From NCBI RefSeq assembly GCF_023343835.1, contig NC_064438.1:16597077-16661076 (forward strand): 64,000 nucleotides of DNA, written 5' to 3'. Made by a program: the position numbers and the translations under genes. Within the stretch, counting starts at the first letter, position 1. Every line of letters starts with the position of its first letter. Source of the DNA: Lagopus muta. Lineage: Eukaryota; Chordata; Aves; Galliformes; Phasianidae. Below, piece after piece: positions 49,801-61,600 of the stretch. A model generated the notes under the pieces. The model was not told where the DNA came from. It worked only from the letters and a program-made list of their open reading frames with translations, and searched no databases.

Positions 49801-50554
49801 TCCATAGGAAGTTAGGAATGGTCAAATAACTCAGTGGCCTTCAGCACAGAAGAGAAATGTAGGGGAACATACCCACAGAAAATGGCACTCCAGGCTCTCA
49901 CATCCACAGGCCTGCACTTTCCTGTTCTCTGCCTTAGGTCTCTAATTTCCTCACGCTTACTCCTATAGAACTGCTGCCTGCACCTTTGCACCATCATCCA
50001 TATATACATTAATAGTGGTATGAGCTCTCATATGCTCCCCACTGCCCCATGGTTTGGGGACTTCTATTGCCATTGCTGATTACATATAGGTTTTTGAAAA
50101 CATACACAATTTCCTCTTATTGCCTTCACATTTCAATTACTCCCACCGCATATTGTCTCAGCTTTCTTACTACATTCATAATGAGAAGCCACCTCAACAA
50201 AGCCTATGTTAGACAAGAGATTTCTCTCCTATATACTCAGCAAATGAAGTGTCAGCAGACAGAAAGCAATTTGTTCCCAGTCCCAAAGAAGCCTCCAGCT
50301 TGATGGAACCACCTCCTCCATTCTACTTTTCCCTGTATCTCAGCACCAGAGAAGAGAAATGAAAGAAGCACAAGAAGAATTAAGAACACACCTTTTAAAA
50401 AAATTGTATAAATCACATTCATCACTGGAATTAAGCTGTGTCACCTCCCCACCTCTGGCTTAGCCAGCTCTCTCTCCTTAATGCAGCGTCCTTATGGCGA
50501 TCTCCACAGGAAGAAATAAGGGTGGGGAATTCCTCTGTGAGGACCCACTGCTTC
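46893..50554 (-). other. FADS1: Intergenic sequence and probable FADS1 3' UTR
   Basis: The stretch next to the stop codon at 50555 should include the FADS1 3' UTR, read leftwards; its end is not fixed by the sequence (see the candidate signals at 48975-49000). The remainder holds a poly(A) tract (about 47620-47635) and no recognisable gene or repeat. Confidence 0.4.
48975..49000 (-). other. FADS1: Candidate poly(A) signals of FADS1
   Basis: Two AATAAA hexamers on the minus strand, at 49000-48995 and 48980-48975, are the first canonical ones I found downstream of the FADS1 stop codon at 50555. They would give a 3' UTR of about 1.55 kb, plausible because mammalian FADS1 also has a long one. 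The region is AT-rich, so chance hexamers are expected. Confidence 0.25.
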
Positions 50555-53500
50555 TTATTTATGTAGATAAGCGTCTAGCCAGAGTTCCCCTGAATCTTTC
50601 AAAGAGCTGCCAAGAGAGAACCACATTTCCTTAGAAACGAGGTAATAAAATACAGCATCTATACTGTCCCATAAACTCGTGGGAAGAATTCCCATCTACA
50701 GATTAAGGAAAGGAGATCCTTAGAGACAAGTCAGTGTAGTCTATAGCTCCTTAGAAAAGATAAGAAAGAAGCAAGTCACATGTCTATATCAGATGAAGAC
50801 TGGAAGGCTAAGAAAACAACCTGAGGAGAATTAAGCAAAAGGAGCAAGCACGGTAGAAGAGAGATGCATGACTGTTCAATGGAGAAGAAATACTGGGGGT
50901 GATGAGGGAGGGAATGAAAAGAGGACACCCCCTTCTATGTCCCTTGCTTGTTCACTCTAATGTTGAACAGCCCTTTACACAGAGAATGCAGTGAGTTGAT
51001 ACATACTATACTATATCTGCAAAGGCGGTGAGTAATGGCTTGCAGTGGTACTCAATACCATGTTTGGCACACAAGGACTTCACCAAAGGGGCCACCTTCC
51101 AGTAATTGTGTCGAGGCATTGTAGGAAAAAGGCTGTGGGGAGTGGAAAACAAAGGGAATGCCATTATTGCCTTGCACAGTTCCCATATCTCTTCTGAACC
51201 TAAGCTTAGGAGGCACACAGCCTCACTTTATGCCTACAGCCATTAGCATTCTGCAGTGGCCTCTCACACCACTTCACTCAATAGCTGTACTCAGCAGGAA
51301 GCTGGCAATTCTCATTCACTCCTATGTCACGCTTCCCATATCAGAAGTGGTTCTGGTACTCAACACCACTCCAAAAAGTTTATGACCACCATATGGATTT
51401 CCCATGTGATGATTCCATCTCCTTATAAAGAACACAAAAACTAGCCACATTTTACTTTGTTCCTGCCTTAGCTAATAGAGAGACATGGACCTAAATGGCT
51501 CCTCAGGTCTCATGTAACTAGCACTCCCTGAAATACTCTCACATCCCCAACCCACGCTTCAACTCACTGGTGCTCAATCTGGAAGTTCAGATGTCCACTG
51601 AACCAGTCATTGAATAAGGACTGACGAACATTACAGGTTGCCTGGAGCTGAGAGAAAAAATGTAACAATTAAGTAGTGTTTGAGGACTGCCCCTTCTCTT
51701 ACATGCCTCAAAGCCAACAGTAAGCAGGCAGAAGTTCCTTATCACATGCCTCCTCACTGAATACAGCAATTCCAAAAGCCATCTCAAGTCAACATGAGAT
51801 GGTCATGCTGTGGTATGTGATTGCTAGGAGAATAGACATGATTTCCCCAGTAAGATAAGTGATTTGCTGTGCAGGTCCCCTCACATCTCTCACTTAAACT
51901 ACGTAATGCCTTCAGTTTAAACGAGACAAAACACAAAGTGTGAGATTCACCCTTCACACATGGGAAGATCTCCATCTGAAGACCACTGTAGCATCTTTGG
52001 TTTTTTTTTTCTTTGACAGAATCTGTGTTCTGCATTCATCTCCATCCCACTTCTGCACCCCCTTTCTTTGCACGTATCACTCACTTCACACAGTGAGGAC
52101 AAGCTGCTTATGTTTTCCTCTCTCAGTTTCCATCGCTGCTGTGATCAGCTCTCTTGGGTGTTATGCACGTTCCCTCATTCAAGGACACAGCTCTTTGGAA
52201 AGAAGGTCTTACCTGGGTAGAGAACCAGTCCACATTCTTATCATAATCAATATGCATTGGGATGTGATTCATTTGTGTAATCCAGACAAACCAGTTACTC
52301 TCTATGAACCTGTGCATACAAAAACAACACAAAACCATCACTGATCCCACACCAATACCTAACTAGTCAGAACAAAGCACTCGTACTTACAAAAGCTAAT
52401 CATAAATTGATGAAGTTTTGTATTTATATAAGCTAGTCAACAATTGATAAAATGAACACCAGGAACCCCAAACATCTGTCCAGCAGATCAGGCCTATACA
52501 GACCTTCTATAGACACATGCCAAACAAACAAGCTCTGTCTTGCTGAAAGGAATAAGGGAATGGAATAGGGAGCAGATGGAAAAGATAACCAGGAGGCTGA
52601 AGAGGTGATACGAAGGGAACCAAGTAGAGGAAATGCACTCAATTTTAAGTTGAATGATACCTGACTAACAGATGAAGCCCCAGGATACCCTTCACGCCCA
52701 GTAAGGGCAGGTAGGTGAGAAAGAATCGGATGTAGAAGGTCAGCATCCAGGCCAGATCCTGTAATAAAGGGAACAGATAGAACTTTGTTCAGAGGAAGAA
52801 TTATTGGCATTTAAATCCATCTCTCTCCAATTTAGAGACAAGACTGTTGAGCAGGACCATGTCAAAGGCCTTAGAGAAGACCAATGATGACATAGATGAC
52901 ATCAGTTCATTTCCCTTATCCACTGGTGCAGGTGTTCCATCACAGAAGGACTCCAGACAGGTCAGGCAAAATTTGCCCTTGGTGAAGCTACGTTAACTAT
53001 CTCAAATCACCTCCCTAGTTTCCATATGCCTTAACAGGGGAAGATCATGGAACAGATATTCTAGGTAGAGAGGTGTGACTATAGTTTCCAGGATCTTCAT
53101 TTCTACCTTTCTTGAACATGGGAACAATGCTTCCCTTTTTCCAGTCACCAAGGACACCACCTGACTGCCACAACTTACCAAATATGATGGAGAGTGGTTG
53201 GACAACCACATCAGACCATTCACTTGGGCAACACCTTTTGTTACCCAGACCTGAATGGAACTTTTCAGAGAAGGGCTGCCTGGAAAGTTGCCTCTCTCCT
53301 CCATCAAACATTATTTCCCAATCATATAACCCCACCTTCTTGACAGGGAGATGAATGGCTCAAAGATCTTCCTATTAATGCAGCATTTCCTAAACTGAAA
53401 TGCTTCTGTAATACAAGGAAAAGTTACCAACAGCAAAATGGAATTTACTTACCACCCACTTCTTCCTCTGTACTACAAAGTAGAATATGTACCACTGGAA

Positions 53501-56500
53501 GTATAGAGGCACCAGAGCTGGGGGACCAACTGTAATGGAGAAAGAGATTGCAGAGATATCAACCATGCCTTCTTAATCACACTGATGTGAAGTGGAAAAT
53601 TGAGGGGTTGAGAACATGCTGTCCACAGAACTGTAAAATGTAGGGTCACTCACTGATGAAGAAGTACTTGTGCTGGTGGTTATAAGGCATGAATTTCTTC
53701 TTTTGTTCACCAAGCTGTTAAAATAAGCAAATTACACAGGCCGTAAAGACATTTCCATATACAATCTTATCAATTCCTAAAAAAGCATGCTTAGATACCT
53801 CCTATCAAACAGATATCCTGTCAAACAATACCAGTCTCCACAGTGCCATTGGCTTCATTTTTTCCCTGGAACTTCAGTCTACGACTGCTGTGCCATTTTT
53901 TCTGAAGAGAACCTGATCTCCCTGCCTTGGCTGCAATGGGCTGGGTAGTTCCTTGCATCGCTAACAGTAAAGTGCACTGGAAGCTCTTGCCCTACAGAGG
54001 GCATGGTTGCTTAAGAAAACATACCACACAGCACTGAGAACAGTTTGCTGCCAATATAGAGCTTCATTAAGAAGAGAAACCTATGATATCACAGACAAAG
54101 GTGACAGTGTGTAAAACTCCCCACCTACTCGCAGTTAGTCTCCAAAGCACAGAAATAAACATCTAGAATCTACATTGTGCCTACAGGGAGGGGGGTGAAC
54201 AGATTATCCTCCCCCTGAGGCTGCTACTGTTCCAGTGTTCTCGTATCAAGGTAACAGATCATATTGCTGACACCCCCAAGGAACTCGATGCCATCCCTGT
54301 CCGTACCCAAACTAATTCAAAGTCCACTAATGCCAAGGTGCTTCTTCCATACATTCATTAAATACTGACACAGTCCGTTCACCAAACCAACCAGTCTCTT
54401 GTCTCCCAGCTCTCCACAGCTTTCCAAAACTGCATGCTGCAACCTCACATACTTCACTAGGTCTCACCTCTACAGAGAGCTTTTTTCCCAAAGCAAAAAA
54501 TAAGGGGTGCATGTTAACATCGGGGTCCTTTCGGAAGCAGTTGGGTTTCGCGTGGTGCTGGAAGTGAAGGTGGTTCCACCAGCTGGCTGGTGCTCCCTGC
54601 AGGAATCATAGAATCATTAAGGTTGGAAAAGACCACTAAGGTTGGCAAGTCCAACCCCAACCCATCCCCACCATGCCCACTGACCATGTCCCTCCCTCAG
54701 TGCCATGTCTGTGTGTTTCTCGAACTGTTACTGGAGGTGCCACTCCACCACATCACTGGGCGGCCTGTTTCAATGCCTCACCACTCCTTCTGAGAATAAA
54801 TGTTTCCTACAACACAATCTGAACCTCCTCTGGCACCACTCAAGGTCATTCCCTCTCATCCTATCACAGTTACCCAGGAGAAGTACGTTACAACCTTTTT
54901 TCAGGGCACTGTAGAGAAGAAGAGTTGAGAATACAGTGCCACTAATAATCTGCACCTTCTGCCCATAGTCCTCCCTCCCCAGCAGCTCCTTGCATTTCTT
55001 TCATCTTACACAGAGGTTGTTTTTAACAGCAGAGACTCCTGGGCTGTTCTCTGGTAGATCACCCAGCAGTGACTGCTCACCTTCAAGTGGCCGATCACAA
55101 ACTTGTGCACCCAGTGGTTCCATTTGGACTCACTAAAGACTGAAAGATGTCCAAAATCATGTTGGAGCCAGCCAGCCTGAGCCTGGAGGGCAAAAAAAAA
55201 AAAAAAGAAAGAAAAAAAAAAAGAAAAAAAAGAGTTGGGAGCCTTTGCTTCCACAAAGGGGTTTCTCCTCTACGGTTACCATTCCCACATTCCCCATGAG
55301 ACATCACTGGTTAGCAAGAGCACATTCCATAATCACAGAGAAGCATTTCCATTATTAATACCCGACCAAACAATCACCTTCTGCTGTATAGCAGTGCAGT
55401 TCAGACTCTGCTAATGACATTTAGTCCCAGACTAAAGGAAGGAAAAATTAGCGTAGCTAACAATCAGCACTCGTTCTCTTACAAAACTGTACTGAAATTG
55501 GCAACAAAGTCCCCTTTTAGGAGCAGCTTGCTGCTGCCTTCTCCAAGTACTTGTAATTCCAAAAGGATCAGCTGGCTGCAGCAGGAATAGCTGGGGCTTT
55601 CAGAGCTGTTCTGCCCTCTTCTCTAACTCACTATATGTTCCCATGGGAACTTGGTGGCTTGGCCAGAGCACAGTTCCTTACAGCTCTGGCACAAGAGACC
55701 TCAGAAGTGCAGCACGGCTTTACTTTGTGTGAAGAAAGCTGGAAATAAGGAAAGCTTTGATGGGCTGTGGGAAGCAGAAAGCAGCATGAAGTCTGCTCTA
55801 CCAAAAAACTCATGTCATGGTACTGCAGTCCTGACCCCTCAGTGGAACCTGAGGAAAGGCAGAACTTTGGGAATTTTACAAAGACCAAACTTTCTCCCAT
55901 GCTCAGTCTGAAAGGACTACTGTTAGGGGTTTCTGGGACTTTTTTGGCTTTTTTTTCTTTGCTCACTTTCTGTGAGTAACTGCTTACCTGGACAGTGCCT
56001 AGAAGCAACGCAGAGAAGAGGAAAGGCATGGTGGATGATCCAAAGTACCAGATGGTGAGCCACGCTGCAACATCCAGCACCAAGATGTGACAAAGATGCA
56101 GGAGGAAAAAGGCACGGTTGGGTTTGAGGAGTCCCATCTTCTCAACAGTAGCACGGAGCTCACGGAAATCTTCTACCAGCTTTTTCTGTAGGGAGATGCA
56201 AGAATATGTACCTACTGGTTTGAAAATAACCCCAGGAACCCCAAGAGGAGCGTTGTGCCTCCTCTTCAGGGAGTTACTGTGGCAATGGGGCAGTGCTGGC
56301 AATCAGTCACTTCAGAGACCCATCTTCAGCAGCTGCATCATGACCCCAAGTAGGCAATGACTTCTGGGATCCTTTCTTAGCTGACTGCAATTGATCTCTC
56401 CATTCTCACCTATGGGTGATTGGTTGGCATTCTGGCTGCTTCTAAGAAAAAGCAAACAGCGAGGCTTCAACCCAAATACCAAAATTTTTGAGATACTTAC

Positions 56501-58301
56501 ATTCTTGCTGGGTTCAAAGCTGGGTTGATCCGGTGCCAATTCCCCAATCAAGAGTGGGCTCATGTACTTTTTCACCAATGTCTTGTCAAGATGAAATGCT
56601 ATGAAAGGATCCTGAAATACAGATATAGGAACAGGATGATAAAAATGACAAAAAACAACACTTTGGGTGGTGGCAAAAGAAAGCTATTTCATGATGTCCT
56701 GGATTAAGTCAAAAGCAAACCAAGTCAACAGAGTTGGCAGGATCTGATATTTCTGCCATGAACTTTACTGCTTTCTTCTCACTGTGAATAATTATTTGTA
56801 GCTGAATTTTCTGCATTAGTTTCTATCAGGTTGCTATGAAGTACAGCTCACCATGGAACATAGGCTTACTCTCACCTAACCTTAAAATTCCATAGAATCA
56901 TTAAGGTCAGAAAAGACCATCACGATCACCCAATCCAGCTATAAACCCATCACTGCTATGCCCACAAAAGCACATCACCTAGAGCCACATCCACCCTTCT
57001 CTTTCACAGTGTGCTGAGCCCCAAGATCTGTCACCTCAACCACATATTCCTCTCTCCCTCTCTTTTGCCTTTAGCTTCTATCTAATTGTCCTCATACAAC
57101 ATACCAGGAAATTAAAGCCAGACTGGGGACAGGGACAAAACATTAGCACAAAAACAGAATCAGCTGGCTGAAAAATGGAGCAAGAGGGACCACAGACAGA
57201 CGATGGCAGCTCCTGGTGACTGACACCAGCCTCTCAAAGCCTCCACATTGCTCCAATTGTTATGAGGCAATCCCTAAAGGCCATACTCCCACACCTCACT
57301 GGAATATTCTTGTTTTCTTGGTTGGTGCTTCGTGCTCCCAGCTGGCTCCCCTCCACATCACAGAAAAGTACCCCAGTAACTTTCTTTTTCCCGCTTACTA
57401 TGCTGAAAATCCTAATTAGGGAAAACAGTTACTTTTATCAGCTAATTGCAATGTCAACCATAGAATCGTTTGGGGTGGAAGGGACCATTAAAGGCCATCT
57501 GGTCCAACTCCCCTGCAACGAACAGGGGCCCCTATTAGATCAGGTGCCCGAGCCCCGACCGGACTGGCCCAGCAACCAGACAGCTAGGTAAAAAAACACC
57601 ACTGGGTTCAAAAGACGAGACAGCGGTGGGTTCCAAACAGCGGCAGCGCAGCCACGGGCTCAGTTCCGCCGCAGCTCGGAGGCAGCAAGCTCAGGGCGCG
57701 GATCGGCCGAGGGGCTGCAGGGGGAGGGCGGCCCTCGTCGTGTCTCCGGCAGCGCGGAGCAGCGGGAGGCGGCAGCGGGCCGGGCGCGGATGGCACCACG
57801 CGCTCAGACCAATGGCCAGCAGCAGCGGGGCGCAAAGCGCGGAGCAGAGGGACGGCCGCCTCTCCCTGCCAGCACCCAGGGCGCAACCGCGGCGCTCAGC
57901 ACACGCAAAGCGGTGCTCTTGTCTTCTTTTGTTTGTCGCTTTTTTCCTCCCCTCTTATTTTTTTTACATTTTCTTACAGAAAACAACGGCTTTTCCTTAC
58001 AGCGCGCTGCTGAGAGGCAGTAGCGGAAACCCACGAACCGCCCCGTGTCCCATTCCATTCCAGCAGCGCTCACGCCCCATCCCTCCCCGGCCCCGCGGCC
58101 CCTCACCGTGGCGTCCTGCCCGGCATAGTGGCTGATGACGCGGGAGCCGCCCGGATGCCGCCGATGGAAACGGCTGATGTCGTACACCTTCCTATCGATC
58201 ACCAGCCAGCGCTCCTCCGCCGCCGGGCCCCGGCCCGTGCGCTGCGCGATCTCCTCCCAGGTGAAGCGGCGCAGACCCGGCTCGGCCCCGCTCTCCTCCA
58301 T
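50555..58301 (-). CDS. FADS1: Fatty acid desaturase 1 (delta-5 front-end desaturase), 12 exons, complete
   Basis: Coding exons, 5' to 3': 58301-58107, 56611-56501, 56185-55988, 55182-55081, 54596-54468, 53714-53654, 53529-53453, 52758-52661, 52309-52213, 51647-51568, 51132-51007, 50606-50555. They sum to 1,326 nt (441 residues plus TAA) with GT/AG at every intron; mammalian FADS1 is about 444 residues. The N-terminal cytochrome b5 domain has HPGG at residues 49-52 and the second haem histidine at 58. The desaturase domain has histidine boxes HDFGH (176-180), HFQHH (213-217) and QIEHH (379-383), with hydrophobic segments in exon 3 and exons 7-8. The start is the ATG at 58301, in a strong context (GCCATGG) and just before the conserved FTWEEI. 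Family knowledge: an ER-membrane enzyme that adds the delta-5 double bond to 20-carbon polyunsaturated acyl-CoAs, for example making arachidonate. MHIDYD and DWFSTQ in exon 9 are FADS1-like rather than FADS2-like. Delta-5 activity is inferred from homology. Confidence 0.95.
52812..53262 (-). mobile_element. CR1 internal fragment in FADS1 intron 7
   Basis: Reverse-orientation coding part of CR1: ccaatttagagacaagactg, tgtcaaaggccttagagaag, gtgccttgg-like caaaatttgcccttggtga, and cttcatttctacctttcttg. Translation on the minus strand gives [15 protein letters not shown], the CR1 ORF2 motif preceding the reverse-transcriptase core. Sense to FADS1. Confidence 0.85.
54603..54906 (-). mobile_element. 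CR1 3'-end copy abutting the FADS1 exon 5 acceptor
   Basis: The CR1 3' terminus gaatcatagaatcattaagg begins only a few bases upstream of the exon 5 acceptor AG (54598-54597). The copy continues through tccaccacatcactgggcgg, cattccctctcatcctatca and agttacccaggagaagtacg. It is sense to FADS1, so the last part of intron 4 is CR1 sequence. Confidence 0.93.
55192..55233 (+). repeat. A-rich simple repeat forming the exon 4 pyrimidine tract of FADS1
   Basis: About 42 bases of A with occasional G on the plus strand. On the transcript strand this is a T/C tract ending about 10 nt before the exon 4 acceptor (exon starts at 55182). Confidence 0.85.
56890..57006 (-). mobile_element. CR1 3'-end fragment in FADS1 intron 1
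   Basis: Starts ccatagaatcattaaggtc and continues through agaaaagaccatcacgatca and agagccacatccacccttct. Truncated at about 115 bp. Confidence 0.85.
57458..57572 (-). mobile_element. CR1 3'-end fragment in FADS1 intron 1
   Basis: Starts accatagaatcgtttgggg and continues through ggccatctggtccaactccc and gaacaggggcccctattag. It ends just before the CpG island begins. Confidence 0.85.
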
Positions 58302-58600
58302 GGCTCTCCCCGCCGCCCGCCCGAGTCCCCCCGCCGCGCTCGGCCGCAACCTCCTGTTGCGAGCCGCCCCGCTAGCCCGGATCTCATTGGCTCCCCGCAA
58401 CGCGAGGCCCCGCCCCCCTCGCCGGAGCTCCGCGCCCATTGGCCCGCGTTGCCGCCCGCCCGCCCCCTCGGGGCTGCGCGTGGCCGCCGGGCGTTGAGCA
58501 TCTTGGGGCGTGAGGAGCGCTGAGCCCCGCGGCGTGCCCGGCTCTGCGGGGTGTGCCCGAATCCTGCCGAAACAAAGCGAGATCCGCCTGTGCGGGGATG
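57620..58600 (-). promoter_or_regulatory. FADS1: CpG island with FADS1 promoter and exon 1
   Basis: The sequence turns abruptly GC- and CpG-rich compared with its AT-rich surroundings and covers FADS1 exon 1, the start of intron 1 and the upstream flank. Upstream of the start codon, read on the minus strand, are two CCAAT boxes (seen as attgg at 58386-58390 and 58438-58442) with a GC box between them (58408-58418). An NRF1-like palindrome core lies at 58599-58608. No TATA box is evident. CCAAT boxes would suit NF-Y, a known partner of SREBP at lipid genes, but I could not identify a convincing sterol response element. Confidence 0.75.
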
Positions 58601-61600
58601 CGCACGCATCGCAATGAGTGCCCCACGCCCTTCTCCCGGACCCCAATTTCCTTTGTCTCTTCCCGCACCGCCCGCTCTGACCCATTTACCGCAGCCCTGT
58701 CGGTGGTAGCCATGGGAACCGAGCGCCGCACCGGGGCTGCCCGGTTCGGGATGACCCTCTGCCCGACCAACCACGGATCCAACACCTTTTTTCCTCTTTT
58801 TTTTTTCCCCCTTCTTTTAGCTGGCAGTGACGGTAACAACGTACTGATTTTCCCATTCAAATTACCTCAAATTAACTGTTCACTTCTTTTCCTGAAGCTT
58901 TTCCTGATACGAAATCTGCATCTCTAATTCGGGCATCCTGGGAGCCAGATCAGTCACCAGCTCCACTCACTGCAGGGCTGATGTGTTGCACCAGCAGCTC
59001 CTCCTGCGTGAGTCATCTCTAATGGGCCTCACGCAGGTGAGAATGAAGTCTTTGTCATAAAGACAGCAAGGGAAAGCCAGTTGCTGTTCCACACTTAGCA
59101 ACATCCTACATCCAGCTGTGGCTGTCTGCACTAACAGTGTCAGTCTTCATTTAATAGCTTTAGGTGATTAGATAAAAACAGATTGTGGAGCACACAAGGA
59201 CCTCATGACCAAATTGGCAATGTGGAGAAATGGAAGGGGGGGCTGAAAGTGCTGCAGACCTTCCTGAAGCAGAGGAAAATGAGTTGGGATAACAGAGGGA
59301 TTGGCAGGGCCTGAACCTGTGGCGAAGTCCCACTAATAGAGTCAGCTCCTGGCTGTGGCTCACCCTGAGCAAAGCCCAAGGTGCAGAGTGCATGGTGTTG
59401 TGGTGTGCCAGCAGGAAGGCTGAGAACAGGGCAGGGAATCGGGGGAGAGAGGACATCAGGGTCGGGAGCAGCTCCTCTGAACAGAACGAAATGCAGAAGA
59501 GTTACATGATGCAGGCTGCTGCCAATGCAATTCCAGCAGCTGCTCTGCAGGAGGAAAGCACCATATTTAGCAACATTTCCCTTGCAGGGAAGAGATGGAA
59601 ACTCAGGAGTTTCAGCTCCCTGCATTCCAGCTCTCTGCAACATCACTCAGCAGCTGCAGCATCACTGGGAGCAAGCTGCAAGAGCCGAATGGTTTGAACA
59701 AGGAAAGTTAGCGCTGTACCCAGACCTCTTTGCTTGGGTTACTAAGTTTAATGACACTAACAATTCATTCTTGGGTTTGCTTATATGCGTTTCTTCAGAC
59801 CGCATTAACTGCATGGAGTGTTTGCTCTGCCCTAAAAGCTAACTGTTAAAAATGAGAGGTGACAGTTATACTTGGCAGAGGGAAACAATGAAGATAAGAT
59901 GTGGTGGACTACTGGTGGAAGACTGTGATCTGGGAAGAGGTTTCAAACTTGCCTGAAAAAGCAACCAGAAATCAGCATAAGGGACCAAAGAGCCAAGATA
60001 AAAACGAGCTTGCCCTACAGAGTATGTAAATTAAGATCAGTAACTGAGCAGGCGAGGTGCTAATTGTCTGGTTTTTCAAAGAGAAATCTGAAGAAAGAGG
60101 AAATGCAAGAGCCCCCTGATTCCAGCTGCAGATTACAGCAGAACATCTTCATTCTAAGTTATTGCCAATGAGATCACACTGATAGGGCAGTGTTAGAACG
60201 GAACTCTTCTCTCTTTAATCTCACCCCAATGAGTATTTGCAATGTCTGCTGCTTCCTGTACTAATTAAGTGCTATTATACAGCCTGCTTCCTTGGCATCC
60301 AGACCTGACAGTCCCCCACGGCTGATCCAAGATCCTCTACAGAGGGTGGAATTGGTGCCAGTGACAGCACTGTAACGGGAGGTTGTGGATCTTTTTGTTT
60401 GTTTGCCTTGTAAATTCGGTCAGCTCTTCGGCACTGTCCCATAGCTAGAAAAAGTGTCACCAGCTCTCTCCAAAATGCTGGGATACGTCAAAGGAAAAAT
60501 TAATTATATTTCTTTTTTCTATCCTTAAAATAAATAAATTTTAAAAAATGCAGGTAGATGTTAAGAAAGAGTGGGAATTTTCCATGGCAGAGCAAGGGGT
60601 GTTCCTTGCACTTCCAAAAGGTACATCCTATAGCCACAGGATCACAGAATGCCCCACTTAGGAAGGCACCCACACCAACCATCGAGCCCAACTGCTGGCT
60701 CCATGCAGCTCATCCTGAAGCTCCCACATCCCCTGTCCCCATTCAGATGTATCCAAACCCCCAAGCTAACAAATACATTTACACAAACAACGCTTGGTCC
60801 AGTAAGAAATGTCAAGGACTCAGATGGCAACAAAATGGGCTCTGCTGGAACCGACTGTGAAATGTAGCAGGATGAATGGTGGTTAGAGACTGCAACATTT
60901 GGTATGAAACTATCTCCCTCCTTTCTAACTGTAATAGAGTCATTTCGTATTTTAACACCGACGGGCCTGGCGCACAGCCTTATTGGCAAGTTGCTGTGTA
61001 AATACATGTTTTGAAAGATCCTCATGGGCCCCTTCCAACTCAGGATATTCTAAGAACACATCAGCATAGGAGAGAACAGAAAGAGTGTGGACACTTGCTG
61101 CTGACAGAACAGAAGGCAGTCACAAGATGGAGGTAATCAGATGTGTAAGAAGGGACACTAACACTCAAAATTGAGTCATTAAGAAACAGTATTACTGGCA
61201 AGGCAGCCTTCTTGAGAGCTTCGTGTTGACACACGAATGATGGGCAGAGTAGCTGAAGATGATTAAATTGCTTTGAACGTGGAATCACTGTCCTGCAGCT
61301 ATTTTCCATGTAGAAGGGAGGCTATGTGTACCACCGTAGCCTGGTATTCCAGTTTAAACACCTCTTTGCACTGGTGCCAGGAGAGGTGCTGCTGCATGTC
61401 ACTGCCTGGAAAGCCCTGGTGGGACAACACCAAAGTCATCCTCCAAAAGGCATACTTTCAGAGTCTTATCTTGCCAATCTCTAGATTATATTCCATAAGA
61501 GGACAAGAAAACTAACACCAAAATTGAATTTTCTGTTGTTTTTTTTTTCAGTTTCCTCAGGAAGTGTTTCTTCCCTTAACATCAACAAGTCAATGCACAG

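Noticed and set aside
53045-53335. A coding exon within FADS1 intron 7 (96-codon ORF)
   Set aside because: The translation matches CR1 ORF2 ([15 protein letters not shown]) and the DNA matches CR1 in reverse orientation.
57804-58685. 293-codon minus-strand ORF read as a single-exon gene
   Set aside because: Only 58301-58107 is coding (FADS1 exon 1). The rest is GC-rich 5' flank and intron 1, where stops are rare by composition. The same applies to the overlapping ORFs at 58128-58927.
59203-59646. 147-codon minus-strand ORF upstream of FADS1
   Set aside because: No domain, splice context or repeat similarity was recognised. It overlaps plus-strand ORFs of similar length, as expected by chance in moderately GC-rich sequence.
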